From Asterias amurensis (taxonomy: Eukaryota; Echinodermata; Asteroidea; Forcipulatida; Asteriidae), in assembly GCF_032118995.1 (NCBI RefSeq), contig NC_092661.1, positions 1,986,501 through 2,050,500 of the forward strand: a stretch of DNA of 64,000 nucleotides. Reading direction: 5' to 3'. Below, piece by piece: positions 37,801-50,600 of this stretch (its first letter is position 1; every line of letters starts with the position of its first letter). A program made the translations under genes and the position numbers. The notes under the pieces were generated by a model. It ran no database searches, was not told the origin of the DNA, and worked only from the letters and a program-made list of their open reading frames with translations.

Positions 37801-40800
37801 ACGACCGTCTGCTGTCATCCTGAGAATTAAGACTCTTTAAGAAACAAGACAAAAGTGGATAATCAAAGACAGGATATATAGGAAGAGAGGTTTGGGTAAA
37901 CCGATTATAAGTAGGATTTGAAACTTTGCTTTGTGGAAGTTTAACTAAGGGAGGTTTGCGGTATCACCATTTGGATATCTCTCATTTTTGGTTCTGAAAA
38001 GAACCGGTGGTTAACAACTCAACGTTTTGATTAGTATCGTGTTCATGGCAATGCTGTGCTCTTCGCACACCACTGAGCCAAGTAATTTATTTAGCAGCAT
38101 CCAGCATCAAAATTGTATTGACTGTTAATGAGAATGAGATTGGTTTCCGGCACCCTATAAATGCAATCAAAGGAGAATATTTTGTTAAATGTTGACATTA
38201 AGTAAGCTCCTCCTTACTTATCCAATGGCTTGTCCAGCTCAATCGACACCAGGTCCTTCCTGACTTGTTTGATGTTAGCATTCTCCACCTCGTTCCAATA
38301 CCCCCAATTCGACTGCCGGTGCATCAGGTGAAGCGTGTCCTCAGCCGGATCCCCGCCGAAGATACTGCTCTTCGTCCCCCGTATGATCACAGCTCCGTCC
38401 GGTGAGAGCGGGGCTTGTTTCTCCGGTGTCTTCCCCGCGGTGCTGTTGGCCGTGGTCGCTGCGGGGACCTTGAGGGGGTTTGGCGGGCAGGGGATGGTGA
38501 CGGTGACGGGTTTATCGAAGGGTTTGCCCGGGGAGTGGCTGAGGTGGATGATGGGGCTTGCGGCGATGAGATCGGAGCAGTGCCGCATTCGGGCACGGAG
38601 GTCACCCACTGCCTGCTCTGCTGGTTGAACCTTTAACATCAAACAAAACAATTGTGTTTGAAGGCAGTGGACACTAATGGTAATTACTCCAAATAATTAT
38701 TAGCATAAAACCTTACTTGGTGATGAGTAATGGGGAGAGGTTGATATTATACAAATATTGACTGCTTCGAGTGCTATGGTTAAAACTATGACTCCCGAGG
38801 TGGTCCCCGGAGCGTTCTATTTTCCCCGAGGCGAAGCCGAGGGAAAATAGAACGCTACGGGGATCACCGAGGGAGTCATAGTTTTTAACCATTGCACGAG
38901 TAAAGGCAGTCAATATTTGTTTTATAACACCCCAAACATTTCTACATACTGTACTACTATTATAAGTTACAGACCTGAATGCTACAATCCACGGACGACG
39001 CGAATACAGATTGCAAACACTTTTACTTACTGTGTTGCATGTGGTGTCGTGCAATCCGAAATGGTTACAGACTATTAATTTATCATCCTCGTACACGCAA
39101 CGGACGTCTGGGTACTGCACGCCGTGTGCTAGTCTGTCGGACTAGCGCACGGCGCCGTGTGCTAGTCTTCGGACTAGCGCATGGCAAACCGACGCACTAT
39201 CACACGGCCGTCGTCTAGCAAAACTAAGACATGTCATGTGACGCGCTCTAAACCAATGAGCAGGCAGAATACTTGCAAGGGGTGTTATAATATAAAACAT
39301 TGTGAGAAACGGCTCCCTCTGAAGTGCCATAGTTTTCGAGAAAGAAGTAATTTTCCACGAATTTAATTTCGAGACCTTAGATTCAGAACTTGAGGTCTCG
39401 AAATCAACCATCTAAACGCATACAACTTCATGTGACAAGGGTGTTTTTTTCTTTCACTATTATCTCGCAAGTTCGATAACCGAGTGAGCTCAAATTTTCA
39501 CAGGTTTATTATTTTATGCATATGTTGAGATACACCAACTGTGAAGGCTAGTCTTTGACAATTACCAATAGTGTCCACTGCCTTTAAAACAAAAATTACA
39601 TTATGTATCTTGACGGAATGAGAACCTAAGCTTCTAAACGGAGGGGGAACATGACGGTGTATGACATAATATGTAATTTTATAGTGTTGTTTCTTCGGTT
39701 GGAAGTCTCTCAAATTGAAGGCAGGAACTCGAACATCTCTCAGATCCCATAGTATAGAAAAAATATGCAAAAGGTATGCAAACATAAAGTACGCAAACGG
39801 TACATGTCAAATTTGGCGATACCGCAACTTTTTCCAAAGATATTTGGTACATTATTTGCGTTTTTGCAAGAAGATACGATAATTTTCGATTTTGATGACA
39901 CCGCCCCCCCCCCCCCACCCGGTCAGCACATGCACAGGGGTCTAAAAAAAAATATGAACCAATATAAACCGACCTGTAAGGTGACGCTCATTAGTGAACA
40001 GACACCGGGCGGGTAGGACACGTTCATACGGGAGTCACTGGACGACTTGACCACCCCACCCTTCTTCGTTATCGTCTGCCGTTCCTTGTTCAGACGAGTC
40101 ACCACTGCGAATGAACCCAGGTTGTAGGTCCGTACTTCGGCAAATGGACCCTGGAAAACAGAAAGATACGTGGAAAGGGTAGGTACCTTTTGCGTGACAC
40201 AAAACACAATGTCCACATAATTATTTGTAATAAACTTACAAAGTTTGAAAATAAGGAGGGTAGAAAACTTGTGATGTAGTTTTTGAGGAATGAGACCAGG
40301 GCCCGATTTCATAGAGCTGCTTAAGTAGAAAATATTGCTTACAACTGTTGTGTCTAACGAAAACAGGCAGAACACCAACCAAAATAAACACATGAGATTG
40401 TAGTTTGACTGGTGACCTTGGTCACTTATATAATTTTATTGTAGTTACTTACTTTTCGTGCTTAAAGGAACTGGACACTATGGGTAGTAACACTAAATAG
40501 TTTTCAGCATAACAAGAGGTAATTTCAAAATCAAATATTAAGAGACTTCAGGATTGAAACCTTGTATTATGCATCTGAGAGCACACAAAGTTTGTGCAAC
40601 AATGGTATTTTTCCTGTCATCATTCTCCTGCAACTTCGATGACCAATTGAGTCAAGTTTTTAAGATTTGTTATTCTTGGAAACATATCAAATGATAATAC
40701 TGGCCTTTGACAATTACCGAAGGTGTCCAGTGTCTTTAAGCAGCTCTGTGAAATTGGGCCCTCTACCGTGTTATGTTGCCCCCCCCCCCCTTGCCAGGAA

Positions 40801-43800
40801 ATGCAACCACACAAACACAATTTATCGTGCGAATGCGCGTGACTTGTACATTCTATCCTTGCCCCAATCTAATCTTCCTCGCATCCTCCACCCCTCATCA
40901 ACTCACCTTGTGCTCCTCAAAAGAGCTATCCGCAACCAGCATGGGGACGACCTTCCACGCATCCTCGTTCCCACCTCTAAACTTCACCACAAACTCCTTC
41001 GTGCTCAACATCCGTGCACTCACATTGTACGGGATCGCAACGACAATCGGTACCTCGAGCTCACTGACAATGACGTCACTGTCGTCGTCGGAGACCTGCT
41101 CGACGGTGACAACATGGCTGACAAGCTCCTCGCTGTATGCGACGGCATTAGTGCTCAGGTTGTTGTTGATGACGCAACGTAACTCCGGCACGGCGGTGGT
41201 GAAGTACTCTTCCTTGAGGCGAATGACGCAACCGATTTCGTCATCAGTGACGTCATCATCGGGAAGGTTTAATCTAGAGTATTGATAAGTGATATGTTTG
41301 AAGATTTGGATGATGTGAAAGATAATAATAATTAAAACTTGCGGGTACAACCATAAAATATTAAATTCTCTTTATGAAATAAATGTTGACTTGAATGAAA
41401 GAATGAATCAATGTTTTCAAAAGATTGTAAGCAAACGTTGAATTAGAACACTCACATTTGGTGCGGCCAGTCCAAGACGTTCTCTTTGATACTCCTTTTC
41501 CTCTTCGGTGAGGGAGGTGGTTTGGGTGTGTCCTCCAGTTTATCATCCTCCTCGTTATTGTTCTCACCATCTCCATCTGTCACATCTTCATTGTTCTCTT
41601 CGCCTTCATCTTCTTTCTCTTCCTCATCCTCCTCGTGTTCGTCTTCTTGAGCGTCGCCATCCACAGCATCTTCACCTTGTCTCAAAGAGGCACGGCTTGA
41701 GAGGGATCTTGCATCCTCTTTCTCTTCTCTTTCTTGATTATCCCCATCTTCAATTCAAGTCAATTCAATTCACATTTTATTTCCATTTCCATACACAACA
41801 TTAGTGCATATACAATGTAAAGGCGAACAGTAGAGTAGTTTAAAGTTTATACAGTCAAAGAAGATGAGTAGGGCCTAATTGCATAAAGCCTGTAAGCACA
41901 AAGCTTGCTTAGCACAAAACAGTTGCTTAGCAAAAAAGGTACCGGCCAAACACCATTTAGATACCATTGTTGCGACTGGTACCCCGGCAGGTCCATTTTT
42001 GCTAACAGCCAACAGATTTGCTAAGCAAAATTTAGCCCCTGTATGGAGGCCGATTTGATAAGCCAATGGCTTAACGAGATAAACGGACAAACAAAATACG
42101 TACGAATGGGAACAAAACAACTCACAAACAACAATAAAACTTATTTAACTAAAATAAAAAATAAGATATAAATTATGAAAACCACAAATGTTGATATAAC
42201 TGGCCAAGCAGTCAATAAGCAATTTTGGGATATGGTGGACATAGCACAATGACACTACTGGGTTTAGGTAAATTTGTCTGAAACACCAAAACCAAACAGT
42301 GCGCTCCTATAGTGTCCCCCATACCTCGAAAAGGCCAATGGAAAGAGGTAAATGGAAAGAAAGCTATGTTAATACATACTGAGAGAAAGTTCCTCTTCGG
42401 GACCATCTTCAAGACGATCTTCTGCATCTTCCTTGTCCTCCTTTTGTTCATCATCAACTGCTCCGCTTGCCTTACTTGCCGCATCTTCCTCTGGCCGTTC
42501 AGCATCTTCAACCTGGTCCAGTCGGTCTTCGATCTCAGCGAGTTCCTCCTTGGCCGTCTCCGCGGCCGCAGCTGCTTCGGCAGCGGCGGTCTCTGCTTCG
42601 GCTGCCATCTGGGTGGCGCAGGCGACGTCCAGGGCAACTTCCGCCAGCAGGGCTTTGGCTGCAGTGACGGCGGCAACAGCCCGAGAGTGTGCCTTCTTGT
42701 TATCTGTAAAGTAGTAAATGAAAAAATTCATGAATGAAAAATAACCCTCAACAAATGAAAGAAGAATTTTGATTCAAAGATTTCATTGTTTCATATTCTA
42801 GAAGTACTTCATCGGGGTAGAGTTCACAAAGAGTTAAGACTTGTCTTATCAAGAGATAGGACGAGTACCTCGTCTTAACTTACAGGACCAGCCTTACAGT
42901 TTTAATATATCCTAGGACTAGTCCTAAGTTAGGACTAGTCCTAACTCTACAAATCGACCTCTGGGCGAAATTTCATTAAGCTGCTTAGGCGGCACACAAA
43001 CTAGCTAAACACAACAAAATTAGTCTTAATCAAATCGCAACACTAATGACCACAATCGAGAACACAACACCCAGACGAAAGATGGCGGCAACGGAAAAGA
43101 GGTCATTTATAAAAAGTTCCAATCGCAGAGCTAGACTTTATGCTATTTGGATTTTCCACATTGAACCCAACCCTTCATTAATAGATAATCATTATTCCAC
43201 AATAAATAACCACTTCGATCTGCCTGTCAGGACAACTGACAGATTGTTGGTTTTATATCACAATAGCTATTGACAGAAGGTAACGTCGTGACTATAGAGG
43301 ATCGGACCATGGCAAAATCTGCAGTTATTGTAGAGCTCAAAGGTCGAACAATACTTCGTCGTGCCTAAGTTTCATATAAAAACATTTTTAATATGGGTAT
43401 GATATTAAGATAATAGTTACCATAAGATTGCCAATAATTCATTTGATAGTGTTGTGGTGTTTCAAAGAACTTCAATAGACTCGTGAGAATGTTCGAAGGA
43501 TATTTATTCGGTTTTGTTTTGAATGGACTCCTTTAATTTTGGACCAATAATGGATCCTTGAGGAGTTTGAAGCCAACACACTTTTTGATACCGGTCTTTT
43601 GTAAAGAGCTCTATCAATGAGCTTTATAAATGCTGTAATTATTATTATTATTTTCAATGAATGCTCTCTTATTTCCTTTTTTTTTTTCTTTGTTAAAACA
43701 ACATTTATTTGTTTCCCGTCAACTAGGTTCTTTAGAGAACTGTCTAGCTATATACTTTACTACCCCGGAGTAGATTTTTTTATTTTCCGGGAGATTTCCA

Positions 43801-44598
43801 GTCAGTTCTGCTTATTAAAGGAACACGTTGCCTTGAATCGGTCGATTTGGTCGTTGACAAGCTTACGAAACCGTTTGCAATGAAATACAAATGGTTCTGG
43901 TAGATAATTTTAAAGTAGAATATAATGATCCGCACAAGTATCACGTTTCGAACGCTTTTCAAAGACCAACTCGTCAAGGCAACGTGTTCCTTTAACTACG
44001 GAGTTGTTCTTACAAAGTTCGCAAACACATTAGAGTTTCCTCTTGGCCGAACAAACACCTCTGCTGTTCCTTTAAGAATAACACACTTCATCTTGATGTC
44101 AAAAATGAAAATCTGTTTGCTTGAGCTGGTCTGAAGTCAACAAGTAGGGTATATGATCAGCGACGACCATCAACCATCGACAGATCAAAAGCAAACATTG
44201 TCGCCGTGGTAACGTACTCTAACGCCATTGGGCTTTTCTAATATTGATAAACAAATCGCACTGGTTGCCATGGATGGCCATTATGTGTTAAGATGTGACT
44301 TGCAACTAAAAAATGTAATCTTATAGCTGCTTTGTTTCCAAGAAATACAACCTAATTTGTATGTGTCTTCTAATAAACTGTGTCTGAATGATACGGAAAT
44401 GTTTGCGGTAACACCATGTAATTTCTTATCTCTAAATGAGTTGGGGTGGTTCTGAAAAGAACCGTTGGTTTCAAGAGTTGTGTTTGGTGTTTTGCTAATT
44501 TACGCTCGGCAGAAGTTTGTTACACATTATTGTAAGAAATTTGGCTATGGTTTGTACCAGCTTGTTTATATCTTAAATGTGTATTAATATTAAAGTCA

Positions 44599-44631
<33 letters not shown>

Positions 44632-47600
44632 ACTGTTGTCATCCTCTTAATTTATTTTACATGTAAGTGGGTGGTTTGACCTTTATAGCTGTTCACAGAT
44701 ATTTATATTTAATGGATATTTAAGTTAAGAAAATAAAAATTTGATATTAGTGTATCAGTCAACGCAACCATTGACGCCTAAAACAAACATTCTTAGTAAA
44801 GTTTCTCTATATACGTTAATTTGACTTAATAATAATAGAACGAAAAAAATTCTGGACAAAGTGACAGAGCCTGTCGGGACTTGCTGATGATATTTCAATC
44901 TTAATTATGTATTCTGGTTTTAATACTAAACTCATCAATGTCATGGACAATTACTTTCACAATCACCCAAAATGAGGATTGGCAGACGAGTGAATTAGAA
45001 AACAGGGTCATGCAGTTTTATATTACTATTATCATAATAAATAATTAGGAAGAATAAAGTACCAAAAGCAATTAATCTATGACTAACATGATTCTCAAAT
45101 CGTCAATTATTTTTATGACAGCGTACAGAGCTAATACACCGTAGGAGCTTGCATGAAACAAGGCACCGAAATCAACTTGTCTTCACTTGCAAATCTATTT
45201 AAGAATCAGTTATATGGAAACAAATCGGATTTTAATATATATTTGGTTTGCGGTAACACCATGGTGTGTGTCTACTTGCCAGGTAGATTTTGCTCTTTAG
45301 AGAACTGTCTTGCTCTATATACTAACGCGGAGTAGATTTTTCGAATTCTGGAGACTTCTCGGGGTTTTTTTTTTTCTTCAAAAGAACTGTCCTGCTTTTT
45401 AACTTGTACCTGTGCGGAAGGCAGACATTCGGCTGGGACCGCTTCTTTAGTTGAAGTGGATCGAGGGGACTTATCGCTGTTACCTTTCACTGCCGGACGT
45501 TTCGACTAGCTCTAGTCATCGCCAACAGGCGGCTGATGTCGAAGGGTAGTCTCAAAAACTAAGTCTCCAAGCAGAAATGCCTTTTCCAGTTTGAGTGTCA
45601 ACTATTATAGTGTTTAACAATGAACTCTACATTCACAGACGCTGTGGGTCTGTCCCCAGTCCTCATCGCACTCCGTACTTGTTTCATCGCCATTATTGCA
45701 CTGCTGATCATATCTGGGAATATTCTTTCAATTGCCGTGACACGCCGTGTAACCAACTTAGCTGACAGCACCAAGGTGCTGATGACGTCACTGGCTGTGT
45801 ATGACTTGCTTGTTGGTTTTCTAACGCTCTTAAGTTTGATATCATCTGCACTTAACAAATGGCCTTTTGGTGATTTGGGGTGTGAGCTGTGTATGTCATA
45901 TATATACATAACTCTTTCAATGTCTGTGAGTTGCTTGTTATTTCTTAACATAGAACGATTCCTGGCTGTTACCCGACCATACAAGTTTCCTGTGTGGTGT
46001 TCCAAACGCCGAGTGGTAACGATTGTAACTTTACAATCTGTTTTAGTGTTGCTAAGTGCAGTTTTGATGAAAACAGTTTTCCATTTAGATGTCAAGTTCT
46101 TTTCCGAGCAACAGTTGTGTTTTTATGAAAACACCTCAGCAGTTTACGACTTTGGTGTACTTGTAGTGGCGTTTATAATTCCTTTAAGTGTGATGGCAAC
46201 TATTTACTATCACTTAATCAAAATCAGTCGCCAACATGAACAGCGACTGAATCAAAACGGTAACAATGAGGCAAACAATAATCATGGAAACAGAGCTATC
46301 AAGACGTTTCTTGCTGTAACGCTGACCTTCTCCGGATGCTACGCACCTTTCCTTATTCTAAGAGCAGTCGAATCAACTCTGGGGGTTTCTTCCCCAAGAT
46401 GGCTGATTTTTCTCACGACATGGTTGTCAATAAGTAACAGCATGTTTAACGTCATCATTTACTGCCTCTTCAACACCAACTTTCGTCAAACGGCTAAGAA
46501 AATTATTTTGGAGAAATTTCCATGTCTTTTCAGGTCCATTGAACCTATGAATATTGCAGTTTAAATGTTCAGTGTTTAAAGGCACTGGATACTATTGGTT
46601 ATAACCCCAGTCGTAAGCATGACAAACTTACTTAGTAATGAGCAACGGAGAGTTATTGATAGTATAAAACACTCTGAGAAACGGCTCCCTCTGACGTGAC
46701 GTAGTTTTTGAGAAAGATGTATTTTCCCACTCAAAATATTAAAAGACTTCAGGCCCGCCTGAAGCCTTTTTTAGGCACCTGAAAGCACATACATTTTTGT
46801 ACAATAAGAGTGTTTCTTATTTCATTATAAACTCTTATGCAACTTCAATGACCGATTGAACTCAAATTTTCAAAAGTTTGTTATTGTATGCATATGTTGA
46901 GATACGCCAAGGTGAGAAGACTGGTCTTTGATAATTACCAACCTCCACCTGTGTCTTTAAGAAGAGTAAGAACAGATCTTGAAAATATTTGTCAATCAGA
47001 CTCATTTGGAGCAGTTGTTTGTCGAAGCGCGGTTTAGTGTAGAGGTGTTCGGGACAAGTTGAACAATACAGCAACATTTTACAGGTCTGTTATTTCATAT
47101 AATATTATTATGGTTCGTTGAGAACCCAAAACATGAACACTGCGACTTTCTTTGTTAGCTCTAACATTATTATATAGTACTTTAAATGTCAAAATGTATG
47201 TAATTTAAATATACATGGATTATAATAAGTGATGTCAACTTTGTTTAAAAAAAAAAAATGTACGAGTACCTTTATCGGTTTTCCCTCGTCGTCACGATTT
47301 TTCCTCTCACCGACGCAAACACAAGCTAATATTTAACTTCCCTTTTCATCACTTAAAACGTGACTTTGCAGATAATGGTCACAAGAAACTGCACTTTCAA
47401 CACAGATTATTAAAAGCACAAGGAAGAGAGTCAAGTCATATTTCCATTCACGTCAGGTACTGATCAATCATCGATGTCGAGGGGAGGGTATAACTACTAC
47501 GTAGTTAATTTCCACCAAACAGCATTCGTACAGGCTCATGAGAAACGATGTAGTACCGGCTCTTTTCAAAACTACGGCTTCGGCTTTGGATTCGGCTTCA

Positions 47601-50600
47601 GGCTCCATTATCTCTGTCTGAATCTCTGAGCGTGAACGCAGTTGTCAAATCAACCGCGGGGCCAAGCTAGCATGAACCGACTCTGGAGCCGAAGCCGTGG
47701 TTTCGAAAAGGGTATGTTTTGTTTGCCGAGTAAAGAAACGGTGTGTTGTATTTTGGGGTTGTGTGAACTGGGTTTATACTTTGAAGATATTAACGCGGTG
47801 GTGATCGGAAAAGTAAATTGACTTAATGTTTTGTTAGCACATAGCGGGCATAGTAACGCCTTGCTCATATTGTTTGTAAATGCTTAAAGGGGAAATCCAT
47901 TATCGGGAATTGTTGTGGAGTTGTGGGATCAATCCAACAACCAGGGCTCAATTTCATAGAGCTGCTTTAAGTAGAAAAATTAGCTAGCCACAACAGAATT
48001 ATGCTTACAAAAGTTGTGCTACCAGCCAAAATACCATTTATTATGTTCAAAAATGTGACTGGTATCCTGGTAAGCATAGCAGAAACCTTTTAAGCAATAT
48101 TTTCTGCCAAAGCGTTTTTTTTTTAAGTTTGGGCCTTAGTTTTACAGTTGACTGCCGAGCTACGACAAAAGCAAATTGTGAAGATTGTTAAAACGCTCAT
48201 AAAGAAATTGTTGAATTAAAACTTACATGTTCAAAAAATCGTCATACTTTTTTAAGATGTAGGCTTATCTTTAAAAAAATAAATTGAATTGGCATTAAAG
48301 CCATTGGACATTTTCGGTAAACAGTATTATCCAAAGGCCCACACTTCGTGTATCACAACTTTGAATAAAAATAACAAACCTGTGAAAACTTAGGCTCAAT
48401 CGGACATCGGAGTCGGGATAAAATAACGGGATCACTCACCTTTGTTTCCGCACGTTTCGCCGTGTCATGACATGTGTTTACTATAATCCGTAATTCTCGT
48501 TGTCGAGAATTGATAATTGTTTGAATGTTTTCTCAAAAAAGTAAAGCATTTCATGGAAAAATATTTCAAGAGAAGTCTTTCACTATTACCTTCTGTAAAC
48601 CCTGTAAGTTATTTGTAAATCTGTGAACTTTTTTTTTTCGGTTCCGAAAGTGTATAATGGCTTTAAGTCATATTAAAGTGATTATTAAGGGAAAAGGAAG
48701 TTTATGCCCCACAATTATAACCCGAGAAGGGTAACTGTAAGTAACGTTCCTCGGTTTGTGTATTTCGCTTCGGATTATCGGCGATGTCTAAAAAAAAACG
48801 CGACCGCCTACATTTACATTATGTAAGGAATAAAACAATCAAACTGTTAAAACAAAACTTTGCCTATTAAAGGCAGTGGACACTATTGGTAATTACTCAA
48901 AATAATTATCATCATAAAACCTTTCTTGATGACAAGTAATGGGGAGAGGTTGATGGTACAAAACATTGTGAGGAACAGCTCCCTCTGAAGTGACGTAGTT
49001 TTTGAGAAAGAAGTAATTGTCCACGAATTTGATTTCGAGACCTCAAGTTTAGAATTTGAGGTCTCGAAATCAAGCATCAGAAAGCACACAACTTCGTATG
49101 TCAAGGGTGTTTTTTCTTTCATTATTATCTCGCAAATTTGACGACCGATTGAGCTGAAATTTTCACAGGTTTGTGATTTTATGCATGTGTTGAGATACGC
49201 CAAGTGAGAAGACTGGTCTTAGACAATTACCAATAGTGTTCTCGTTTATCGAAATTTGAAGAGTAAATTGACGTCACAAATTCGCAACAAATAATTCGCA
49301 TCAATTGACTTGTGCTGAAAACAGCAATGGTGTGACGTCAACAATTCGTGTTGCATTCGCAGGAAAGTATGAACCGGCTTTATAACATGTCAATTTTGTT
49401 ATCTCTGTCTGAACACGATGGATTAAAGATAGGCACAATCAGGTATGTTTTGATCTGTTTGTTAGCGGTCATGTCACCCAACAAGCAATTATACACACTG
49501 CAAAAACCAGGGTGTTATGGACATAATGGGTGCTGTCACAAAAATAGGTACTACAACCTTATCAAACTTTACCACAGGGTGTTAAAATAACACTTATTTC
49601 AGCTAACACAATGACCTAATACCTTTAAAGGCCTCTGCTCTATGTTTAACTATTGTAAAATCTTATATCCAAAGAATTTAAAATAAAAACATCAACTAAA
49701 TAAATATAAATAGTGTTATAACTTTTTTTCTACAATATTTTTTCTTATTTTTTATTTTTATTGCTGCTGTTGTTAATTTGTTTTGTTTGTTTGTTTGTTT
49801 GTTTGTTTGTTTTTGTTGTTGGTTCGCTCAAGAGGTGTGAATAATAACTCACCTGTATTATCCTTCTCGTCCACCATGGCTTCAGCCTCCGCATCATTGG
49901 ATCGATTCAGCCTTGCTTCCAGAGTCTTCTTCAGTCCCTGGGCAGCCTCCCTGATCGCCTCGATGCCCTCAAACAACCTCAAGCTCTGATCCTCACTCTC
50001 CCTCAGCGTCTCCGACAGCTCACCGAGGACCCCTCGCACGTGCGAGGTCTCAATGCTCCCGAGGCTCTCCACTCTCTGGAGGCGCTCTGTCTCTTCATGG
50101 ATGACCGTGATAAACGAGGAGAAGACGGCGGTCAAATCGCTCGGTGTACCCTCATCCCCATACTCCAACTCTTTAGAGTGAGAACTAGAACTAGTCTTTC
50201 GACTGGACGCTCTACTCCTAACCTCGTCGTCATCATCCCTCCGGTTGTCCTCACTGTGGCGATCTGAGGCGTCACTTTGAGGTTCATTTCCTATTGAGTT
50301 CATAGAGCCCATTGACCGCCCCTCGCTTACGCCGTGAAGTGTTGAGGCTGATTTGAAGAGGTCCTCATCTGTTGAATACGCCCCATCTTGGACCTCACTT
50401 GACCCATACCTCTCACTTACACTTGACCTCTTCCCGGCAGAGACATCTGAGGTGATGCTATCAGTATCAGCTGAGGCCAGGCTATTCCGCCCAGAGCCAC
50501 TGTGTTTATCGGATGATACCTCAGACCTCACGCTACCTCTACTTGATGGTACCTCCGAGCTCACGCTACCTCCTTTGCCTATCGACCCCGATAGCCTCCT

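Noticed and set aside
39031-39114. Extra coding exon of the DTHD1-like gene
   Set aside because: Phases fit, but it lies inside a nested transposon insertion and would interrupt the ZU5 domain; the neighbouring exons join seamlessly without it. Kept only as a possible cryptic exon.
44200-44280. X-box-like sequences (CGCCGTGGTAAC, GGTTGCCATGGAT) upstream of GPCR paralogue 2
   Set aside because: Each has only one good half-site, they lie over 1.3 kb from the receptor start, and no gene begins next to them.
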